From NCBI RefSeq assembly GCF_900109685.1, contig NZ_FOBB01000002.1:490085-554084 (forward strand): a stretch of DNA of 64,000 nt, in the 5' to 3' direction. The position numbers and the translations under genes were made by a program. Shown here in pieces: positions 36,379 through 43,215 of this stretch; the stretch's first letter is position 1, and the number at the start of each line of letters is the position of its first letter. The notes below the pieces were generated by a model. It was not told the DNA's origin, did no database searches, and saw only the letters and a program-made list of their open reading frames with translations. This DNA comes from Chitinophaga rupis (lineage in GTDB: Bacteria > Bacteroidota > Bacteroidia > Chitinophagales > Chitinophagaceae).

Positions 36379-36888
36379 ATGGCAAAAGCAATGAAAGCAA
36401 GCAGCACCACGCATACCAAAATGCCGCCTGTTGCAAGCATAAAAGAAAGTGGGGAAGGGGCTTTGCCGGCTACTGATGTTTCCAGGATCCAGCAAGCCTT
36501 CCAGGATATTGACCTGAGAAACAATTATCAGTTAGTTACTGCTGCGCTTAGCGGCGTTTATGCAGATACCTTTATTAAGTTTGTTGACCTGGCTAATATT
36601 TCCAGGAATGAATTGGCAGCAGCCATGAATATATCTACCAAAACCATAAAAAATAAACTGGCCGATAAGGAGCCACTAGACCCTAATCAGGGTGAGCATC
36701 TGTTAAAGATCATTTCACTTTTTGAGTTGGGAGAAAAAATATTTGGTGGCTTAGAACCCTTTAAACGCTGGTTAGAAAAACCTTTTTTCGGCAAACCACA
36801 AAAGCCGGAAGATTTCCTGAAAACTACCGGAGGTGTAGAGCTGATCATGGATGAGCTAAAACGCCTGGCATACGGTGATGTTATTTAA
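36379..36888 (+). CDS. Xre/MbcA/ParS-type antitoxin (DUF2384)
   Basis: This 169-residue protein has a flexible, Lys/Thr-rich N-terminus. An Xre-like helix-turn-helix region follows (about 70-100: LANISRNELAAAMNISTKTIK), then the DUF2384 toxin-binding domain (about 112-166: EHLLKIISLFELGEKIFGG, then a PEDFLKTTGG segment). This is the arrangement of the antitoxins that neutralise RES-domain toxins by covering their NAD-binding site and repress their own promoter. The toxin gene starts 8 bases downstream. The perfect promoter and paired direct repeats just upstream support autoregulation (inference). Confidence 0.9.
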   Translation: MAKAMKASSTTHTKMPPVASIKESGEGALPATDVSRIQQAFQDIDLRNNYQLVTAALSGVYADTFIKFVDLANISRNELAAAMNISTKTIKNKLADKEPLDPNQGEHLLKIISLFELGEKIFGGLEPFKRWLEKPFFGKPQKPEDFLKTTGGVELIMDELKRLAYGDVI

Positions 36889-36896
36889 CCCGGGTA

Positions 36897-37361
36897 ATGA
36901 GAGTATTTAGAATTGCTTATAAAGAGTTCTCCAAAGATCTGAATCCTTCCAAAGCAAATGGCCGCTGGGCAGCGGCTGGTAAAGCAGTGATATATGCCGC
37001 CGGCTCTGTGGCGCTGGCTGTACTGGAAAACCTTGTCAGAAGGCAGGGAGAGGGGTTTAATGATGATTACCGCATTATGGTCATTGATATTCCATCTTCC
37101 CTTAAAATTCAAACTATTACCGCTGCAGAATTAGCAGCAGGCTGGAATGATGTACTGGACTACTCGAAATGCCAGCCCCTGGGTAACCGCTGGTATGATG
37201 AGGCGAAGTATCCTGTATTGAAAGTGCCTTCTGCCATCATACCCCAGGAATTTAATTATGTGCTCAACGCCAATCACCCGGACTATAATAAAATAAAGCT
37301 GGTTGAAGTAACCGGTTATATCCCGGACCCAAGGATTGAAGAAATATTAAAGGGAGCATAG
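36897..37361 (+). CDS. RES-domain toxin (NAD-depleting)
   Basis: This 154-residue RES-domain protein begins MRVFRIAYKEF and has the conserved block GRWAAAGKAVIYAAGSVALA with Arg23, Tyr33 and, just after it, Glu44. The C-terminal VPSAIIPQEFNYVLNANHPD segment contains Ser112. RES toxins degrade NAD+ or transfer ADP-ribose and cause growth arrest when free of antitoxin. Length is typical, so the gene appears intact. It follows the Xre/DUF2384 gene by 8 bases in one operon. Such modules move between genomes, but nothing in the base composition marks this copy as recently acquired. Confidence 0.9.
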   Translation: MRVFRIAYKEFSKDLNPSKANGRWAAAGKAVIYAAGSVALAVLENLVRRQGEGFNDDYRIMVIDIPSSLKIQTITAAELAAGWNDVLDYSKCQPLGNRWYDEAKYPVLKVPSAIIPQEFNYVLNANHPDYNKIKLVEVTGYIPDPRIEEILKGA

Positions 37362-37448
37362 ATCCTCCTGCCTATATCCCGCCATTCTACCTCCCATCAT
37401 TTTCCCAACCCCTAAATTTGCATATTCCTCCGACGTACCTTATTTTAG

Positions 37449-37463
37449 TTTTTTGCAATCGAT
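37449..37463 (-). promoter_or_regulatory. Second copy of the ATCGATTGCAAAAAA word
   Basis: This is the exact 15-mer of 12228-12242, on the minus strand, 22 bases before the start codon of the cytochrome-c lipoprotein gene. A regulator bound here would cover the transcription start region. Confidence 0.4.
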
Positions 37464-37484
37464 GTAAATAAATAGCAGCGCGGA

Positions 37485-39788
37485 ATGAAAAACTGGTTAC
37501 TCTCTTACAGCTTATTAGCCGCTGGGGCAATATGTATTATTTCTTGTCAGCCTAACACTTCAGAAAAAAAAGATAAGCACCAAACGGATTCCCTGGCCAT
37601 GCGGGAAAAGTTTGCGGAATCGCCTGTACTGGACGCCAAAGCTTCCCTGGAACATATCCAGGTGGAAGAGGGCTTTAAAGTGCAGCTGGTAGCAGCAGAA
37701 CCACAGGTATCCGTGCCTGTGGCCATGACCTTTGACGAAAAGGGCCGTATGTGGGTGCTGGAAATGATGGGATACATGCCGGACACCTCAGGCACCGGCG
37801 AAGATATGCGTAATGGTAAAGTGGTGATACTGGAAGATACTAATAAAGATGGGGTAGTGGATAGCCGTAAAGAGTTCATGGATTCACTGGTGCTGCCCCG
37901 TGCTATTTGCCTGATAGAAAATGGCGTACTGATAGCAGAGCCGCCCAAGCTGTGGTATGTTGAGAACAATGGAGACCATGCCGGTAAAAAAATACTGGTG
38001 GATGATAAGTATACTGAAGGCGGTAACGTAGAACACCAGCCCAACGGGCTTTTACGGGCCATGGACAACTGGATCTACAACGCAAAATCAGATAAGCGTT
38101 ACCGTAAGGCCGGAAATAAATGGCTGATAGAGCACACCCACTTCCGCGGGCAGTGGGGCATTACGCAGGATAACTACGGCCGCTTGTTTTACAACAACAA
38201 TTCTGAGAATTTACTGGGGGATTATTTTAGTCCGGGCCTGGGCGCCAATAACACTGCACAGCGTACCGTGGCTGGTTTTGATGAACATATTGTACCAGAT
38301 AACCGGGTGTACCCCATACGTCCTACACCAGGTGTGAACCGCGGCTACATGAAGGGCGTGCTGGATGACAGCCTGCGACTGGTGAATTTTACTGCTGCCT
38401 GCGGCCCCCTGGTATACCGCGGCGGATTGTTTGGCGAGGCTTATGATGGCAATGCTTTTGTAGCAGAACCTTCTGCCAACCTTATTAAACGTAACCTGCT
38501 GCAGGATAGCGGATATATTGTTACCGGTAAGCAGGCCTATGCCGGGCATGAGTTCCTGGCCAGCACAGACGAGCGTTTCAGGCCCGTGAGCCTGTACACA
38601 GGTCCGGATGGGGCAATGTATATACTGGATATGTACCGCGGTATTATACAGCACAAAACTTACCTTACGCCTTACCTGAAGAACGAGATCAAGAGCCGCA
38701 ACCTTACACAACCGCTGAACTGCGGCCGTATTTACCGGGTAATACCCGCCAAGGCTAATAACGTACAGCCGGTAACGTTACCAGATGATCCGGCGAAGCT
38801 ACTGGAACTGTTAGACCATCCGAATGGCTGGGTGCGTGACCGTGCGCAGCAAATGATCATAGACCACCACTATACCACGCTGGTACCGCAGCTGCGGGCC
38901 CGCTTACAGCAGGATACCATTAAACAGCCCTGGGGCCTGCTGCATGCTATGTGGACCCTGGAAGGTTTAGGCCAGCTGCAGGTAGAAGATGTAGCAGCAG
39001 TATTAAAGAATAAGAACCCTTACCTGCGCGTGCAGGCGCTGGCCGCGATGCCGGCTGTTATTACACCACAACAGGTGAACCGGGTATTACAGCTGATCAC
39101 TCCTTTACAGCAAAGCGTATTACAGGCGCCTTCTGTGGCTATGCTGCTGCCTTACATACAACGCCTGAATGCTGCGGCAGCAGGCCAGCTGCAAACACAG
39201 CTCTTACACGCTTATGCCAATGACCGTTATGTAGCAGATGCGCTGATCGGGAACAATGCCGGCCATGAACAGCAGCTGCTGGAGCAGGTGAGCAGCTGGA
39301 ATGCAGATACTACCTTATTGATACACAAACGCCTGCAAAAGGTATTAAAGGATATTGATAACAAGCGTAAAGCCAAGCTGAATGAAGGTTTAGTGAAAGC
39401 CTACCCCAGAGGGGCCAAGATCTTTAAAACAGTTTGTCAAACCTGCCATGGGGATGATGGTAACGGTATTCAATCCCTGGCGCCACCATTAAATGAATCG
39501 CAATGGGTAAAGGGTGATAAGCATAAGGTAGCCGCGATTGTATTGTTTGGCCTGAGTGGTCCCGTGAATGTAAATGGCAAAGTGTACAAAGCGCCGGAAG
39601 TAAGCGGGGAAATGCCGGGTATTGGCAGCAACGATGAATTTTCTGATAGTGATATTGCGGAAGTGATCAGCTTTATCCGTAATGCCTGGAGTAATAAAGC
39701 GGAGCCGTTAACAGCGCAGGATATACAGAAAGTACGGCAGCAGTATAAGGGCCGGGAGAAAGGGTTTACGGCGGAGGAGCTGAAGTAG
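37485..39788 (+). CDS. PVC-type heme-binding lipoprotein with C-terminal cytochrome c
   Basis: This 767-residue lipoprotein (lipobox IISC, Cys21) has an N-terminal beta-propeller of the membrane-bound dehydrogenase type (FKVQLVAAEPQVSVPVAMTF, then GKVVILEDTNKDGVVD). Its centre is a helical HEAT-like region (about 430-600). A class I cytochrome c domain closes it, with heme motif CQTCH (Cys651, Cys654, His655) and a likely Met ligand in GEMPGIGSN. The family is common in Planctomycetes and Bacteroidota, where it is thought to oxidise sugars or alcohols in the periplasm. The Gfo/Idh oxidoreductase gene nearby would suit a sugar pathway. The substrate is unknown. Confidence 0.85.
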   Translation: MKNWLLSYSLLAAGAICIISCQPNTSEKKDKHQTDSLAMREKFAESPVLDAKASLEHIQVEEGFKVQLVAAEPQVSVPVAMTFDEKGRMWVLEMMGYMPDTSGTGEDMRNGKVVILEDTNKDGVVDSRKEFMDSLVLPRAICLIENGVLIAEPPKLWYVENNGDHAGKKILVDDKYTEGGNVEHQPNGLLRAMDNWIYNAKSDKRYRKAGNKWLIEHTHFRGQWGITQDNYGRLFYNNNSENLLGDYFSPGLGANNTAQRTVAGFDEHIVPDNRVYPIRPTPGVNRGYMKGVLDDSLRLVNFTAACGPLVYRGGLFGEAYDGNAFVAEPSANLIKRNLLQDSGYIVTGKQAYAGHEFLASTDERFRPVSLYTGPDGAMYILDMYRGIIQHKTYLTPYLKNEIKSRNLTQPLNCGRIYRVIPAKANNVQPVTLPDDPAKLLELLDHPNGWVRDRAQQMIIDHHYTTLVPQLRARLQQDTIKQPWGLLHAMWTLEGLGQLQVEDVAAVLKNKNPYLRVQALAAMPAVITPQQVNRVLQLITPLQQSVLQAPSVAMLLPYIQRLNAAAAGQLQTQLLHAYANDRYVADALIGNNAGHEQQLLEQVSSWNADTTLLIHKRLQKVLKDIDNKRKAKLNEGLVKAYPRGAKIFKTVCQTCHGDDGNGIQSLAPPLNESQWVKGDKHKVAAIVLFGLSGPVNVNGKVYKAPEVSGEMPGIGSNDEFSDSDIAEVISFIRNAWSNKAEPLTAQDIQKVRQQYKGREKGFTAEELK

Positions 39789-39897
39789 TTTTACGCTGAA
39801 CGCTTAATGCAAAACGCTGAACGCCGATTATGTTATGTTTAGTGCAGGCTTGCCGCCAAATGCATTATGCGTTCGGCGTTCAGCGTTCAGCATAATT
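39789..39897. repeat. Family B inverted repeat B3
   Basis: The left arm (about 39791-39826) holds ACGCTGAACGCTTAATGC and ACGCTGAACGCC; the right arm (about 39860-39895) holds GCATTATGCGTTCGGCGTT and CAGCGTTCAGC. The arms touch the stop codon of the cytochrome-c lipoprotein gene on one side and that of the DUF192 gene on the other, so the whole convergent spacer is the element. Confidence 0.92.
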
Positions 39898-40444
39898 AGT
39901 TTTTGCTGAATGCGATCTTATCTCCAAAGCCTATATGGTACTTATCGCAGAAACCAGCATTTACTTCTACTACGTACTGCGCCTTTTTGAAGGAAGGCAG
40001 GCTTTCTTCTGACTGCGGAGTCGTGTATTTCTGGATGGATACGATCTCCTTTTTATCATCTACATAAATAATATCCAGGGAAATGTAGGTATCCTTCATC
40101 CAAAAAGATTGTTCGGCAGCTTCGGTAAAAATGAACAGCATACCCTGCCCGTCGGTCATGGATCTGCGGCGCATCAGGCCCTGGGCTCTTTCATCGTCTG
40201 TTTCGGCTACCTCCATATCTATCTTGTGGAGGGTATCGTTCTTGGCCTTACCAATAAAATACAGCTCGCCCTCTTTTTTGAACTGGGGTCCATTATCTGT
40301 GGGAGCAGCCACCGTGGATGTATCGGTGGTAGTAGTGGTGGCTGTGTTATTGGCGGTACGGTTGCCACATCCGGCAATGTACAGGCAAAAAGCCACGTTG
40401 AAGATCCATTTAGAAGTAGTTATCAGCATTTTTACAGGTCTCAT
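39896..40444 (-). CDS. DUF192-domain lipoprotein
   Basis: This 182-residue protein has a signal peptide with lipobox IAGC (Cys26), a Thr/Ala-rich linker (about 30-50) and a DUF192 domain from about residue 60. The family signatures are VEVAETDDERAQGLMRRRS-like (starting MEVAETDDERAQGLMRRR), GMLFIFTEAAEQSFWMKDT and ISLDIIYVDDKKEIVSI, with a terminal KYHIGFGDKI strand. DUF192 proteins are small beta-barrel proteins of unclear function found in many bacteria. It is convergent with the cytochrome-c lipoprotein gene through repeat B3 and divergent from the Gfo/Idh gene. Confidence 0.85.
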   Translation of the reverse strand: MRPVKMLITTSKWIFNVAFCLYIAGCGNRTANNTATTTTTDTSTVAAPTDNGPQFKKEGELYFIGKAKNDTLHKIDMEVAETDDERAQGLMRRRSMTDGQGMLFIFTEAAEQSFWMKDTYISLDIIYVDDKKEIVSIQKYTTPQSEESLPSFKKAQYVVEVNAGFCDKYHIGFGDKIAFSKN

Positions 40445-40475
40445 GACCCTGAAGTTAGGAAAGTTTTTTATTTTT

Positions 40476-40551
40476 AAGCTGAAAGCTAAAAGCGCAAAGC
40501 AGAAAGCCCTGGATCCCTGCTTTTAGCTTTATGCTTTAAGCCTTCTGCTTA
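40476..40551. repeat. Family C inverted repeat
   Basis: The left arm AAGCTGAAAGCTAAAAGCGC and onward (40476-40509) pairs imperfectly with TGCTTTTAGCTTTATGCTTT and onward (40518-40551), with a short centre around GGATCC. It lies in the divergent spacer of the DUF192 and Gfo/Idh genes. The AAGC-based words are like those of family B but A-rich, so it may be a diverged relative. Confidence 0.8.
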
Positions 40552-40567
40552 CTAAAATTCCACACAT

Positions 40568-41857
40568 ATGCATCGCAGATCATTCCTCAAAAACACTGCA
40601 CAGGCAGGAGTTGCTTACTCCGCATTACCCTTGTTATCATCCTTACAACGTACAGCGCCCTATAAGCTGGCGCTCATTGGCTCCGGCTGGTGGGGCATGA
40701 ATATTTTACGCAGCGCCCTGCAGCATGGCGGCTGTAAGCTGACAGCCATCTGCGATGTGGATGAACGGCAGGCCAATGCTGCGCTCACAGTTATTAATAC
40801 CCTTACGTCTGATAGACCTAAAACGTATAGGGATTACCGTGAGCTGCTGCATAAAGAAAAACCAGAAGTTGTGATCGTGGCTACGCCCGACCACTGGCAC
40901 CCGCTTATTGCCATTGCAGCCATGCAGCAGGGGGCGCATGTGTACGTGGAAAAGCCCATCTGCCATACCATTAACGAAGGGAAGGCTATGGTTAAAGCGG
41001 CACGCCAATATAACCGGGTGGTACAGGTGGGCACGCACCGCCGGGTATCGCCGCATAATATTTCCGGTATTAACTTTCTGAAATCCGGCAAAGCCGGGAA
41101 AATAGGCATGGTACGGGCTTTTGTGCATTACGGCGGGGAAGAAGGTAAAAAAGTGGCAGATGAAAGCGTGCCGCAGGGCCTGAACTGGGATATGTGGTGC
41201 GGACCGGCCCCTTTACATCCCTACAACCCTACCATTCACCCCAAAGGTTTCCGGCAATACCTGGATTATGCCAACGGGCAGCTAGGCGACTGGGGCATCC
41301 ACTGGATGGATCAGATCCTGTGGTGGACAGAGGAAAAGTATCCGCGCAAAGTGTTCTCCTCCGCCAACCGGTTCATTAAAAAAGATAATACCGATGCACC
41401 GGATACGCAGAATGTGATCTTTGAATTTGAATCCTTTACCGCTACCTGGGAGCACCGCATGTATGCCGGCAATGAAGCGGAAAAGAGCAATGTAGGCTGT
41501 TATTTTTACGGCACAGAGGGCACTTTTCATATGGGCTGGCTGGATGGCTGGACGTTCTACCCATCTGACAAGAACAAATCCATTATTCACGAAGCGCCGG
41601 TGCTGCATAAGCCTGATGATCAGAACATCCCGGAGCTTTGGGCTGATTTTATGCAATCTGTTCAGCAAAACCATTCACCGGTATGTGATATTGCCATTGG
41701 GCAACGCTCTACCAATATGAGCCTGCTGGGTATGCTGTCTTATAAATTAGGCCGTAGTATTGAGTGGGACGGGGAACAGCAGCTGATTAAAAATGATGAA
41801 GAAGCGAATAAGCTGTTGCAAAGGAAATACAGGGGAGAGTGGGAATACCCGGTGTGA
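40568..41857 (+). CDS. Tat-exported Gfo/Idh/MocA-family oxidoreductase
   Basis: This 429-residue NAD(P)-dependent oxidoreductase begins with a Tat signal (MHRRSFLKNTAQAGVAYSAL), so it is probably folded with its cofactor and exported. The Rossmann motif LALIGSGWWGMNI (34-46) and the catalytic-lysine segment VYVEKPICHTI are present, with a GFO_IDH_MocA_C-like second half. Members act on sugars and sugar acids, some of them as glycoside-cleaving redox enzymes. The stop codon is joined to repeat A5. It is not coupled with the convergent mqnE. The substrate is unknown. Confidence 0.88.
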   Translation: MHRRSFLKNTAQAGVAYSALPLLSSLQRTAPYKLALIGSGWWGMNILRSALQHGGCKLTAICDVDERQANAALTVINTLTSDRPKTYRDYRELLHKEKPEVVIVATPDHWHPLIAIAAMQQGAHVYVEKPICHTINEGKAMVKAARQYNRVVQVGTHRRVSPHNISGINFLKSGKAGKIGMVRAFVHYGGEEGKKVADESVPQGLNWDMWCGPAPLHPYNPTIHPKGFRQYLDYANGQLGDWGIHWMDQILWWTEEKYPRKVFSSANRFIKKDNTDAPDTQNVIFEFESFTATWEHRMYAGNEAEKSNVGCYFYGTEGTFHMGWLDGWTFYPSDKNKSIIHEAPVLHKPDDQNIPELWADFMQSVQQNHSPVCDIAIGQRSTNMSLLGMLSYKLGRSIEWDGEQQLIKNDEEANKLLQRKYRGEWEYPV

Positions 41858-42027
41858 ATTACGAATTATTCAATTACGAATTACGAATTGGGCCAAATGT
41901 AAAACGCTTAATGTTGAACGAGGAATGTATGCCTTCACGTTGAACATTAAGCGTTTTGTATAATTTGCTTTTCCGGTTGATTTCTCTATGCGGAGTACTT
42001 AATTCGTAATTGACAATTCGTAATTAA
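41856..42027. repeat. Family A element A5 enclosing a family B hairpin (B4)
   Basis: The outer arms are at 41857-41889 (AATTACGAATTATTC and on, overlapping the Gfo/Idh stop codon) and 42000-42027 (AATTCGTAATTGACAATTCG and on), the latter 3 bases before the mqnE stop. The inner B hairpin pairs 41901-41920 (AAAACGCTTAATGTTGAACG) with 41938-41957 (CGTTGAACATTAAGCGTTTT), 19 of 20 bases complementary. This is the second case of a B element nested in an A element. Confidence 0.92.
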
Positions 42028-42030
42028 TAA

Positions 42031-43215
42031 TTAATTCTTCGCCAGCTCTTCTTCTGTAAATACCTCATCCGTGTAGTCTTTGATCTCGTTGTACACGGTA
42101 TCGCGTTCTACGGGGCGGCGGCCGGCCTGTTTAATAAGCATGGCCAGCTGCGCGGTGTTCAGGGAAGGGTTTTGTTCTTCCGCACCGGCCATAGAGTATA
42201 TCTTGGTAGTATCGTCAATAGTGCCGTCCAGGTCATTTACCCCAAAAGATAAGGTGAGCTGTGAAGTGCTTCTGCCCAGCATAGGCCAGTAGGCTTTCAG
42301 GTGGGGGAAGTTATCCATATACAAACGCGCTACGGCATACATCTTCAGATCCTCAATAATACCGGATTCCCTTACATGCGACATTTCATTATCCTTGTTA
42401 CGGAACTTCAGCGGTATGAAGGTGTTGAAGCCATGGGTCTCATCCTGCAGCTGGCGCAGGCGTTCCATATGATCTATGCGGTGGTGGTATTGTTCTATGT
42501 GGCCATACAGCATAGTGGCATTGGTGTGCATGCCTAAATTGTGTGCAGTGCGGTGAATGTTTAGCCAGCCTTCTGCGTCTACCTTATCATGGCAGATCTG
42601 TGAACGGATCTCCGGTGCAAAGATCTCTGCACCGCCGCCTGGCATGGATTGCAGGCCGGCTTCGTTCATAATACGCATGCCTTCTTCTACGCTTACCTTT
42701 GCCTTGCGGAACATATAATCCAGCTCCACGGCGGTAAAACCTTTAATGTGCAGATCCGGGCGGTGGGCCTTTATTTTGCGCATCAGGTCACAGAAGAAAT
42801 CCATATTCATTTTAGGATGTACCCCACCTACAATATGTACTTCTGTTACGGGTTTGCCATCATAGCCTTTTACTATGTCCAGCATTTGTTCTGTGCTGAG
42901 CTCCCAGCCTTCTTCCTTGTGTTTGTAGGAGCGGGAGTATGCGCAGAACTTGCAGGTGAAAATGCAAACGTTGGTAGGCTCTATATGAAAGTTGCGGTTA
43001 AAGTAGGTTTTGTGCCCGTGCAGGCGTTCCCTCATCTGGTTGGCCAGGGCGCCTAAAAATGTTACGTCCCCTTTTTCAAACAGGATAATGCCCTCTTCCG
43101 GTGTGATCCGCTGCTGGGCCAGCACTTTTTCTCCTATCTTTTTCAGGTCTGTATCCAGGTTGGGTTGCTGCAGCAGCATACTTACAGCAGGATATTCTGT
43201 CGTTCTCATCGTCAT
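42031..43215 (-). CDS. mqnE: Aminofutalosine synthase
   Basis: This 394-residue radical SAM enzyme of the futalosine menaquinone pathway condenses the chorismate-derived enolpyruvyl ether with SAM-derived adenosine to give aminofutalosine. The 4Fe-4S cluster cysteines are in NVCIFTCKFCAYSR (Cys84, Cys88, Cys91), and the EVHIVGGVHPKM, MLYGHIEQYHHRIDHM and SMAGAEEQNPS segments are typical of MqnE. Length is normal. MqnA, MqnD and MqnC are not in the window. Its ATG overlaps the stop codon of the M43 protease gene upstream (ATGA), an unusual partner for a menaquinone enzyme. Confidence 0.94.
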   Translation of the reverse strand: MTMRTTEYPAVSMLLQQPNLDTDLKKIGEKVLAQQRITPEEGIILFEKGDVTFLGALANQMRERLHGHKTYFNRNFHIEPTNVCIFTCKFCAYSRSYKHKEEGWELSTEQMLDIVKGYDGKPVTEVHIVGGVHPKMNMDFFCDLMRKIKAHRPDLHIKGFTAVELDYMFRKAKVSVEEGMRIMNEAGLQSMPGGGAEIFAPEIRSQICHDKVDAEGWLNIHRTAHNLGMHTNATMLYGHIEQYHHRIDHMERLRQLQDETHGFNTFIPLKFRNKDNEMSHVRESGIIEDLKMYAVARLYMDNFPHLKAYWPMLGRSTSQLTLSFGVNDLDGTIDDTTKIYSMAGAEEQNPSLNTAQLAMLIKQAGRRPVERDTVYNEIKDYTDEVFTEEELAKN

